Shown here: in pieces, positions 1 to 5,733 of the stretch
Position numbering within the stretch: position 1 is the first letter of the stretch
Layout of the letters: every line of letters starts with the position of its first letter
Origin: an uncultured Solirubrobacteraceae bacterium
Lineage (GTDB): Bacteria; Actinomycetota; Thermoleophilia; Solirubrobacterales; Solirubrobacteraceae
Assembly (NCBI GenBank): GCA_955652215.1
Contig: CATPAX010000290.1
Location: 1-6,748, forward strand
Length of the DNA stretch: 6,748 bases
Direction: 5' to 3'
The notes under the pieces: model-generated
What the model was told of the DNA's origin: nothing
Databases searched by the model: none
The model's input: only the letters and a program-made list of their open reading frames with translations
Program-made: the position numbers and the translations under genes

Positions 1-69
1 GAGCTGATCGTGCTGCTGCGCCCACGCGAGCTCGAGGTCATGGCGCAGATGGAAGAGATCGTCGCGTGA
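1..69 (+). CDS. C-terminal end of an unidentified gene (partial, start outside window)
   Basis: An open frame runs from the first base to a TGA at 67-69 and gives 22 residues ending in LEVMAQMEEIVA. It overlaps the GTG start of the polyphosphate kinase gene by four bases (GTGA, 66-69). That layout is typical of translationally coupled genes and is the main reason to believe the frame is real. The fragment is rich in Leu, Glu and Met and looks like a C-terminal helix. It is too short to assign to a family. A phosphate-related partner such as a PhoU-like protein is possible from context only; nothing in these residues shows it. Confidence 0.6.
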   Translation, partial: ELIVLLRPRELEVMAQMEEIVA

Positions 70-2195
70 GCGACCAGTCCGTCAAGGATCGCACCGGCGA
101 GCGCGAGCCGGACGCCGACACGGTCATCACGGACCTCTCGGATTCCTCGCTTTACAAGAACCGGGAGCTCTCGTGGCTCGACTTCAATGACCGCGTCCTG
201 CAACTGGCCGAGGACGAGTCACTGCCGCTGTTCGAGCGCGTGAAGTTCTTGGCGATCTTCGTACGCAACCTCGACGAGTTCTTCATGGTCCGGGTGGCGG
301 GAGTCCACGACCAGGTCGACGCTCGAATCGACGCACGCGGTCCTGACGGTCTCTCGCCGATCGCCGCGCTTCGCGAGATCTCAGAGGAGGTGCGCCGCCA
401 GGACCGCCGTCACGCGCGGCAGTTCAGCGAGGTCATCAAGCCCGAGCTGGCGCAGAGCGGGATCCGGATCATCACCTGCGACGAATCCAAGCGCTCCTCG
501 AAAGCGATCGCGCGGCACTTCCGCGAGCAGATCTTTCCGGTCCTGACGCCGCTCGCGATCGGGCCAGGTCGGCCCTTCCCCTACATCTCCAATCTTTCTC
601 TGAGCCTGATTGTCCGGCTGCACGACCCGGAGCTCGACCACGATGCCTTCGCCCGCGTGAAGGTCCCCAAGGAGGTCCTGCCACGGTTCGTGGAGATCTC
701 GAAGGACACGTTCATCCCGCTCGAGGAGATCATCGCCGAGCACCTCGACGCGCTGTTCCCGGGCATGGAGATCATCAGCTATGACCTTTTCCGGGTGACC
801 CGTGACGCCGATTTCGAGATCTCCGACGAAGCCGACGACCTCTTGCAGGCAGTCGAGGATGAGCTCCGGCGCCGGCGGTTCGGTGAGGTGGTCCGGCTCG
901 AGGTCGGGGCCAGCATGGATCCCGCTCTTCGCGCGCGACTGATCGAGTGGCTGGGAGTCGACGAGATTCAGGTGTATGACGTCGAGGGTCTGCTCGATCT
1001 CGGCGATCTCTGGGAGCTCGCCGGCATCGACGGCCATGCCGAGCTGCGACAGCCGACGTGGACGCCGCTAACCCATCCGGCGTTCGGTGGAGGCCCCGGC
1101 GAGCGTGACGAGAAGCCCGACGTCCTGGGGGCGATGCGCGCCTCCGACGTGCTCGTCCACTATCCGTACCACTCGTTCCCCGCGAGCGTCGAGCGATTCG
1201 TCGCGCAGGCGGTCGACGATCCGCACGTGCTCGCGATCAAGATGACCGTGTACCGGACAACGGATGATTCGGAGCTCGTGCCGTCGCTGATCCAGGCCGC
1301 CGAGAGGGGCAAGCAGGCAGTCTGCATGGTCGAGCTGAAGGCGCGATTCGACGAGCGGCTGAACATCCGCTGGTCGCGGGCGCTGGAGGAGGTGGGGGCG
1401 CATGTCGTGCACGGGATTCCCGGACTGAAGACGCACGCCAAGGCGATCCTCGTCGTCCGCAAGGAGCGCGAGGGCGTCCGGCACTACGTGATGATCGGGA
1501 CCGGCAACTTCCACGCCAAGAACGCAAGGCTGTACGAGGACTTCGCGCTGTTCACGACCAACCGCGAGCTCGGCGAGGAAGTCGCGAACATGTTCAACGC
1601 GCTGACGGGATATGGACACCCGGTACGGCAGCGCAAGGTGCTGGTCGCGCCCGCGTTCATGCGTGAGCCGCTGATCGAGGAGATCGAGCGTACGGTCGCC
1701 GCACACCAGGCAGGGGAGCAGGCGAGGATCGTCATGAAGATGAACCAGCTGGTCGACCGGCGATGCATCGAAGCGCTCTATCGCGCCTCGCAGGCCGGTG
1801 TCCCGATCGACCTGAACGTGCGCGGGATCTGCTGTCTGACTCCGGGCGTGCCGGGCATCAGCGAGACCATCACCGTCGTCTCTGTGGTCGGCCGGTTCCT
1901 CGAGCACTCGCGGATCTATGCGTTCCACCGCGGCGAGGAGCATGTCTACTACATCGGCTCCGCCGACCTGATGCCTCGCAACCTCGACACCCGGGTTGAG
2001 CTACTGACCCCGGTTGATGAACCGGAGCTCCAGGCTGAGCTCAACGACGCGCTGGAACGCTGCCTCGCCGACGACACGAACGCTTGGACGCTGGGCCCGG
2101 ACGCCACGTGGTCTAGGAGAACGGGTGGCACCAGGAGCGTGCATCGCGAGCTGATGGAGCGGGCGGTCGCGCAGGCCTCGACGCTGCTGAGCTGA
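66..2195 (+). CDS. ppk1: Polyphosphate kinase 1
   Basis: Reversibly transfers the gamma-phosphate of ATP to a growing inorganic polyphosphate chain. At 709 residues it has the usual PPK1 length. The N-terminal domain (about 28-130) contains the family blocks NRELSWLDFN and RNLDEFFMVRVAG, the latter with the Asn equivalent to the nucleotide-contacting residue of E. coli PPK. A middle domain follows (about 140-330). The two phospholipase-D-like C-terminal domains hold the catalytic machinery. H457 in GLKTHAK is the expected autophosphorylated histidine, H614 in FLEHSRIY the second essential histidine, and R397 (VYRT) and R427 (ARFDE) match the magnesium/phosphate-binding arginines. GSADLMPRNLDTRVELLTP (631-649) is the typical closing motif. 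All key residues are present. The first 25 or so residues are acidic and probably disordered. The start is the GTG at 66, eight bases after GGAAGAG (51-57) and overlapping the upstream stop. The phosphate transporter follows 18 bases downstream, so co-transcription is likely. Confidence 0.98.
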   Translation: MSDQSVKDRTGEREPDADTVITDLSDSSLYKNRELSWLDFNDRVLQLAEDESLPLFERVKFLAIFVRNLDEFFMVRVAGVHDQVDARIDARGPDGLSPIAALREISEEVRRQDRRHARQFSEVIKPELAQSGIRIITCDESKRSSKAIARHFREQIFPVLTPLAIGPGRPFPYISNLSLSLIVRLHDPELDHDAFARVKVPKEVLPRFVEISKDTFIPLEEIIAEHLDALFPGMEIISYDLFRVTRDADFEISDEADDLLQAVEDELRRRRFGEVVRLEVGASMDPALRARLIEWLGVDEIQVYDVEGLLDLGDLWELAGIDGHAELRQPTWTPLTHPAFGGGPGERDEKPDVLGAMRASDVLVHYPYHSFPASVERFVAQAVDDPHVLAIKMTVYRTTDDSELVPSLIQAAERGKQAVCMVELKARFDERLNIRWSRALEEVGAHVVHGIPGLKTHAKAILVVRKEREGVRHYVMIGTGNFHAKNARLYEDFALFTTNRELGEEVANMFNALTGYGHPVRQRKVLVAPAFMREPLIEEIERTVAAHQAGEQARIVMKMNQLVDRRCIEALYRASQAGVPIDLNVRGICCLTPGVPGISETITVVSVVGRFLEHSRIYAFHRGEEHVYYIGSADLMPRNLDTRVELLTPVDEPELQAELNDALERCLADDTNAWTLGPDATWSRRTGGTRSVHRELMERAVAQASTLLS

Positions 2196-2213
2196 AGCCC
2201 AGCCAGGCACGAC

Positions 2214-3320
2214 ATGCATAGCACCGCGCTGCTCGTGGTCGTGATCGTGGCCGCCCTGGGGTTCGACTTCACCAACGGGTTCCACGACACCGCAAACGTA
2301 GTCGCCGCATCGATCTCGACGCGAGCGCTGGCGCCTCGCACTGCGATCGGGATCGCCGCGATTCTCAACTTCGCCGGTGCGTTTATCTCGCTGAAAGTCG
2401 CCGCGACTGTCGCCATCGGAATCATCGCCAGTTCCAGGGTCACCGAGACGATTGCGTTCTCGGGTCTGATCGGGGCGATCGCTTGGAACCTGATCACCTG
2501 GCACTACGGCCTTCCATCGAGCTCCTCTCATGCGCTGATCGGCGGGGTGATTGGAGCACTCCTGGCGGCGGTCGGGGGAGCCGGTGTCAAGGGTCAGGCA
2601 CTGATAGCGAAGGTGGTTGTACCGGCACTGATCGCCCCGATCCTCGCCTTCGTGACGGCCGGGTTGGCAATAGTCGCGATTTATTGGATCGTGGGCAGAT
2701 GTCGGCCCGGCATCGTCATTAGGGGGTTCCGCTTCGGCCAAGTGCTGTCGGGCTCGATGCTCGCGCTCGCTCACGGCACCAACGACGCGCAGAAGACGAT
2801 GGGGGTGATCACGCTCGCGCTGGTCGCGCATGGCAGCATCAGCGTGCAGCATTTTCATGTCCCGATGTGGGTGGTCGCCGCCGCTGCCACGGCGATCGCA
2901 CTCGGGACCTACGCCGGCGGATGGCGGATCATCCGCACCGTCGGTAGCAGGATCATCAAGATGGATCCACCTCAGGGATTCGCCTCCCAGGCGGGGGGGG
3001 CGGCCGTGATCCTGACCTCCTCCCACTTCGGCCTCCCGCTGTCGTCGACTCACGTCATCTCCGGCGGCGTGATGGGCGCAGGAGCTGCCAAGCGGCTCTC
3101 AGCGGTGCGCTGGGGGGTGGCCGGGAATATCGTCGTGGCATGGGTCCTTACGCTCCCCGCGGCCGGCCTGCTCGGCGCGGGTGTCTACGGCCTTCAGGCG
3201 CTCCTGGGCCAAGGCCTACTCGGGCCATTGCTCACGTCGGTGATCGGGCTGGCTGTTCTGACGCGAGTACTGCTCCTCAGGCGCAGCCGCCTCGCGCACG
3301 CAACGGGAGCAGCCGGATGA
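2214..3320 (+). CDS. pit: PiT-family low-affinity inorganic phosphate transporter
   Basis: Integral membrane symporter of the PHO4/PiT family. Members bring in phosphate, often as a neutral metal-phosphate complex, driven by the ion gradient. The protein has 368 residues and is mostly hydrophobic with about ten membrane segments. The duplicated family signatures are intact: GFDFTNGFHDTANVVA (16-31) in the first half and LALAHGTNDAQKTMGV (183-198) in the second. Each is accompanied by a serine-rich re-entrant motif, LPSSSSHALIGG (100-111) and LPLSSTHVISGG (274-285). The length suits a compact bacterial or actinobacterial Pit and is shorter than E. coli PitA. The ATG at 2214 lies 18 bases after the ppk1 stop and has only a weak AGG (2205-2207) upstream, so translation may rely partly on reinitiation. 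The stop overlaps the next gene (ATGA, 3317-3320). A run of eight G (2993-3000) lies in the coding sequence. Pairing with ppk1 suggests imported phosphate is routed to polyphosphate storage. Substrate detail and ion coupling cannot be read from the sequence. Confidence 0.96.
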   Translation: MHSTALLVVVIVAALGFDFTNGFHDTANVVAASISTRALAPRTAIGIAAILNFAGAFISLKVAATVAIGIIASSRVTETIAFSGLIGAIAWNLITWHYGLPSSSSHALIGGVIGALLAAVGGAGVKGQALIAKVVVPALIAPILAFVTAGLAIVAIYWIVGRCRPGIVIRGFRFGQVLSGSMLALAHGTNDAQKTMGVITLALVAHGSISVQHFHVPMWVVAAAATAIALGTYAGGWRIIRTVGSRIIKMDPPQGFASQAGGAAVILTSSHFGLPLSSTHVISGGVMGAGAAKRLSAVRWGVAGNIVVAWVLTLPAAGLLGAGVYGLQALLGQGLLGPLLTSVIGLAVLTRVLLLRRSRLAHATGAAG

Positions 3321-3568
3321 CCGGGCTGGTGTCCGGGGCAATCGTCGAGACCACGACCCTGCTGAAGGTGATCGGTTATTCACTCCTGTTCGGCCTTGGG
3401 ATCGCGGTGGCGTTCGGCGTCGGCGTCTGGAGCGCCGCCGGTTTGATCGACGCGCTTCGCACCCGGCGTACCTCCACCGGTGCCGCCTGGGCGGCGCTCG
3501 CGGGCGCATGCGCCCTTGGGGTGCTGGCGGCAATCGTGCTCGGGATCGTGGTGATGGCCCAGAAGTAG
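3317..3568 (+). CDS. Small two-helix membrane protein coupled to the phosphate transporter
   Basis: An 83-residue protein beginning MTGLVSGAIVE and ending VVMAQK. It has two hydrophobic segments (about 15-46 and 56-80) separated by a short basic loop, LRTRRTSTG (47-55), which predicts a hairpin with the loop on the cytoplasmic side. The start is the ATG at 3317, which overlaps the transporter stop as ATGA. A good Shine-Dalgarno, GGGAG at 3305-3309, lies seven bases upstream. The frame stays open farther upstream inside pit, but those codons are a shadow of pit. No enzymatic motif is visible. From memory, M. tuberculosis has a similarly small membrane protein gene (Rv0544c) beside pitA (Rv0545c). 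This may be the same kind of transporter-linked partner, but homology is not shown here. A role as accessory subunit or regulator of Pit is inference from the coupling. Confidence 0.82.
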   Translation: MTGLVSGAIVETTTLLKVIGYSLLFGLGIAVAFGVGVWSAAGLIDALRTRRTSTGAAWAALAGACALGVLAAIVLGIVVMAQK

Positions 3569-3592
3569 CCGCAACGCAGGGCTTGTGAGTGC

Positions 3593-3619
3593 GAGCGGGG
3601 CTTGGGAGCCGCCCCGCTC
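3593..3619. terminator. GC-rich hairpin between convergent genes, probable bidirectional terminator
   Basis: A perfect 9-base-pair inverted repeat: GAGCGGGGC at 3593-3601 pairs with GCCCCGCTC at 3611-3619 around a 9-base loop. It lies 24 bases past the stop of the small membrane protein and 18 bases past the stop of the oppositely directed YczE-like gene, so it can serve both transcripts. There is no T-tract on either strand, as is common for hairpins in high-GC actinobacteria. A near-identical copy occurs at 4441-4467. Confidence 0.6.
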
Positions 3620-3637
3620 ACGCCGGGGGTCTGTCAG

Positions 3638-4261
3638 TTACGGGGCGGCCGCGGGGGACCGGACGGCACTCGGGGCGTCTGCTCGAATCGCCAGCCGCGG
3701 GATCGTGATGTGCGAGATCGGGCCGATTCCGAGCGCGTACACGACCGTGCCGATCCCCACCGTTCCACCGAGCGCCCACCCCGCAGCAAAGACTGTGAGC
3801 TCGAGTCCAGTCCGGACCACCCGAATCGAATGTCCGCGCGCGGCAAGTCCGGTCATCAGGCCGTCGCGAGGACCCGGTCCGAGACCCGCCCCGATGTACG
3901 CGCCGGTCGCGATCCCGTTGAGAAGGACTCCCGAGAGCATGACCGCATATCGCGCCGCCAACCCGTGGACTGACGGTATGAGCGCCAGCACCACATCGAT
4001 CACCAACCCGACCACGATCACGTTGCTGAGCGTTCCGATCCCGGGTCGCTGGTGAAGCGGAATCCACAGGATCAGAACCAGCACGCCGACGATGATCACC
4101 CATGTTCCGACGCCCAGTCCGAGCCTGCGCGACAGTCCCTGGTGCAGCACGTCCCACGGATCGACGCCAAGGCCTGCCATCAACACCATCGCCCCACTGA
4201 CCCCGTACAGAACGAGCCCAGCGTAGAGCTGGATCAGCCGCCTGAGCCTCGGTGGTGGCAC
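3638..4261 (-). CDS. YczE/YyaS-like integral membrane protein
   Basis: A membrane protein of the YczE/YyaS type, a family without an established biochemical function. From the start chosen here it has 207 residues and about six hydrophobic segments. The helices begin at QLYAGLVLYG, close to the N-terminus as is usual for the family. The protein shows a twofold internal pattern: GLGVDPWDVLHQGLS in the first half is echoed by GLGPGPRDGLMTGLA in the second, and GIGTLSNVIVVG by GIGTVVYALGIG. I chose the GTG at 4261 because GGAGG (minus strand, 4271-4267) lies five bases upstream and because it gives the normal family length. The frame stays open to a GTG at 4351, which would add 30 residues made of three 10-residue repeats with PPP motifs. 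That longer form cannot be excluded. The tail ADAPSAVRSPAAAP is low complexity. The gene lies downstream of htrA on the same strand, 243 bases away, with a hairpin between them, so it is probably transcribed separately. Confidence 0.85.
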   Translation of the reverse strand: MPPPRLRRLIQLYAGLVLYGVSGAMVLMAGLGVDPWDVLHQGLSRRLGLGVGTWVIIVGVLVLILWIPLHQRPGIGTLSNVIVVGLVIDVVLALIPSVHGLAARYAVMLSGVLLNGIATGAYIGAGLGPGPRDGLMTGLAARGHSIRVVRTGLELTVFAAGWALGGTVGIGTVVYALGIGPISHITIPRLAIRADAPSAVRSPAAAP

Positions 4262-4360
4262 CAGCCCCTCCCTAAGCCCCGGTGGTGGCACCTGCCCATC
4301 CGTGAGCCTCGGTGGTGGCACCTGCCCATCCCTAAGCCTCGGTGGTGGCACCAGCCCATT
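4241..4360 (-). repeat. Four tandem 30-base units at the start of the YczE-like gene
   Basis: Units occupy 4241-4270, 4271-4300, 4301-4330 and 4331-4360 with an exact 30-base period. Each contains the invariant core GGTGGTGGCACC (plus strand) and differs from the others at only a few positions. On the minus strand each unit reads in frame as about PPPRLRDGQV, with a GTG codon (4261, 4291, 4321, 4351) just before the three proline codons. No stop interrupts the frame. In the unit next to the gene, one base differs from the usual GGGATGGG so that it reads GGGAGGGG, which creates the best ribosome-binding site of the four. The array is either a repeated leader or an N-terminal proline-rich extension. 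Confidence 0.93.
4259..4271 (-). promoter_or_regulatory. Shine-Dalgarno and GTG start that decide the YczE-like gene start
   Basis: On the minus strand, GGAGG (4271-4267) is followed by the five bases GGCTG and then GTG (4261-4259). The three alternative in-frame GTG codons at 4291, 4321 and 4351 have only GGATGGG-like or weaker sequence at the same place. This favours the GTG at 4261 as the main start. Confidence 0.55.
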
Positions 4361-4440
4361 CTCGCGGGCCGCATTGTTCGCCGCGTACCGCGACCGGATT
4401 ACCCGGACGGTTACTGGGTAGTAGACCCCCCGGACGCCGC

Positions 4441-4467
4441 GAGCGGGGCGCGGGAGCCGCCCCGCCC
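4441..4467. terminator. Second copy of the GC hairpin, probable htrA terminator
   Basis: GCGGGGCG at 4443-4450 pairs with CGCCCCGC at 4458-4465, and G4441 can pair with C4467 across one mismatch. It begins 38 bases past the htrA stop on the minus strand. Together with its flanks (4439-4470) it matches 3591-3622 at 29 of 32 positions. It has no T-tract. Its place after the protease gene and before the YczE-like gene suggests transcription termination or attenuation between them. Confidence 0.5.
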
Positions 4468-4504
4468 ACGGCTGCGTCCGGGCTTGGGACCGTGTTTGAG
4501 CCGG

Positions 4505-5614
4505 CTACCCGGCGGGGGCGGCTTGTGATCGGGCGCCGAGCGTCACTGTGAAGTTCATCGCCTTACCGGCGCGCTGAACGGTCACCGTCAGCTTGTCGCC
4601 CGGAGAGTATGTGTCGACCGTCTCGATGAACTGCTGCGTCGAGGCGATGGCCTTCCCGTTGATCGCGGTAATCAGGTCTCCGGGCTGAAGGCCCGCCTTG
4701 GCCGCGGGAGAGCCGCTCCTGACCGGTGCATTGCCGTTCTGGTCGGCGTGGAGCGAGATACGTGCGCCGCCGGTGCTTGTCGGGTCGAGGCTCACGCCGA
4801 CGTAGGCATGCCTAACAGGGTGTCCGCCGATGATCTGGTTGGCGATGTGAGCCACCGTGTTCGACGGGATCGCGAACCCGACTCCAGCGCTCGAGCCCGA
4901 GTTGGTCTGGATTTGGTCGTTCAGGCCGATGACCTGGGCGTTCGCATCGAGCAGCGGGCCACCCGAGTTACCCGGGTTGATCGCGGCATCGGTCTGGATA
5001 GAGCCGGTGATTGTGTAGCCATTGGGTGCCTGGATGCTCCGCCCGACGGCGCTGACGATCCCAGCCGTTGTGGTCTCGGGCAGGCTGAACGGGCTCCCGA
5101 TCGCGACGACCGGATCGCCTACGGCCGCAGCCGAGGAGTCGCCGACCGGGATCGGGTGAAGCTCGGAGGCCGGGACATTCACGTGGATCACCGCGACGTC
5201 TGTCGACGGATCGGTTCCGAGCACCTTCGCGCTGGCCGAGCGGCCGTCGGCGAAGTGGACCGTGACCGAGCTTGCGCCAGACACGACGTGTTCGTCGGTG
5301 AGGATGTCCCCGTTACGGTCGTAGACAACGCCGGCGCCCTCGCCGGCGCTCGGGGTGGTTCCGCCGAATGGCGATGGATTGTTCTGGGTCACGACGATGT
5401 CGACCACGCCGGGACTTGCCTGCCGGTAGATCTGGTGGACGGTCAGTCCGCGAGATGAGCTCAGCGATGTCGGAAGCGCGGTCCCGGAGGACTGCTGGAT
5501 AACAGTGGTGGTGACTGATCGGGTGCTGGTGCTTCCGCTGGCAATCGCGAGCGCGATCACGCCACCGGCCACGGCACCACCGACGATCGGCAGCAGGCGA
5601 GTTAGGCGGTTCAT
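4505..5614 (-). CDS. htrA: Membrane-anchored HtrA/DegP-type serine protease with PDZ domain
   Basis: Trypsin-like serine protease of the HtrA family, which degrades or refolds damaged proteins outside the cytoplasmic membrane. It has 369 residues. A short basic N-terminus (MNRLTR) and a hydrophobic segment (about 7-26) form a signal anchor. A Ser/Thr-rich linker (27-57) follows, then the protease domain (about 58-265). The triad is complete: H109 in ILTDEHVV, D139 in PSTDVAVI and S217 in NPGNSGGP. A single PDZ domain (about 268-357) contains YVGVSLD and GLQPGDLITAINGK. The histidine motif reads TDEHVV where TNxHVV is more usual. This single-PDZ layout fits actinobacterial HtrA/PepD-type proteins. 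The ATG at 5614 has AGGAG 12 bases upstream, a rather long spacing. Expression is probably controlled by the phased repeat array at 5667-5721. In mycobacteria such proteases answer to envelope-stress two-component systems, which fits that array. The natural substrate cannot be inferred. Confidence 0.96.
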   Translation of the reverse strand: MNRLTRLLPIVGGAVAGGVIALAIASGSTSTRSVTTTVIQQSSGTALPTSLSSSRGLTVHQIYRQASPGVVDIVVTQNNPSPFGGTTPSAGEGAGVVYDRNGDILTDEHVVSGASSVTVHFADGRSASAKVLGTDPSTDVAVIHVNVPASELHPIPVGDSSAAAVGDPVVAIGSPFSLPETTTAGIVSAVGRSIQAPNGYTITGSIQTDAAINPGNSGGPLLDANAQVIGLNDQIQTNSGSSAGVGFAIPSNTVAHIANQIIGGHPVRHAYVGVSLDPTSTGGARISLHADQNGNAPVRSGSPAAKAGLQPGDLITAINGKAIASTQQFIETVDTYSPGDKLTVTVQRAGKAMNFTVTLGARSQAAPAG

Positions 5615-5666
5615 TCTTGTCCGGTGCTCCTAGAAGATTCGATCTCTGGTCGGGTAAGCGCTGTTC

Positions 5667-5721
5667 AGTAGATCAGCCGCCAGTGAGAATCCGATCAGAA
5701 ATCGGTGAGAGCCTCGTAAGA
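5667..5721 (-). promoter_or_regulatory. 11-base-phased direct repeat array upstream of htrA, likely response-regulator operator
   Basis: Read toward htrA, consecutive 11-base units are TCTTACGAGGC (5721-5711), TCTCACCGATT (5710-5700), TCTGATCGGAT (5699-5689), TCTCACTGGCG (5688-5678) and GCTGATCTACT (5677-5667). The last four share TCTSAYC (first base varying once, last base once) followed by four free bases; the first unit is a weaker match. Seven-base direct repeats at 11-base spacing are the known operator layout of OmpR/PhoB-family regulators, including Pho boxes. The array ends 52 bases before the htrA start. It also begins just downstream of the acetoacetyl-CoA synthetase stop, so htrA is the gene it can serve. 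I could not assign -35 and -10 hexamers with confidence in 5615-5666. Confidence 0.6.
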
Positions 5722-5733
5722 GCTTAGTCCGCT

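Noticed and set aside
1068..1943. A 291-codon open frame on the minus strand inside ppk1
   Set aside because: Fully antisense to the catalytic part of ppk1, with no recognisable motif and no neighbouring partner.
2001..3053. A 350-codon open frame on the minus strand across the end of ppk1 and most of pit
   Set aside because: Its product is Arg/Asp/His/Gly-rich with no domain, and it lies opposite two clearly recognised genes. This is the usual antisense shadow in high-GC DNA.
4412..4423. Short dyad TACTGGGTAGTA upstream of the YczE-like gene
   Set aside because: Four-base arms are expected by chance; there is no second copy and no linked regulator gene.
4500..4513. GCCGG/CCGGC hairpin overlapping the htrA stop codon
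   Set aside because: A 5-base-pair stem within coding sequence; the longer hairpin at 4441-4467 is the better terminator candidate.
4052..4528. A plus-strand frame that reads the 30-base repeats as PRWWHLPI-type units
   Set aside because: It is antisense to the YczE-like gene and the htrA end. The striking Trp repeats are simply the other strand of the tandem repeat, and no ribosome-binding site or family supports it.
4748..5458. A 236-codon plus-strand frame inside htrA
   Set aside because: Antisense to the protease domain with intact catalytic triad; composition is typical of a shadow frame.
5691..5705. Small inverted repeat CCGAT/ATCGG after the acetoacetyl-CoA synthetase gene
   Set aside because: Only five base pairs, and it lies inside the phased direct-repeat array, which explains the sequence better than a terminator.
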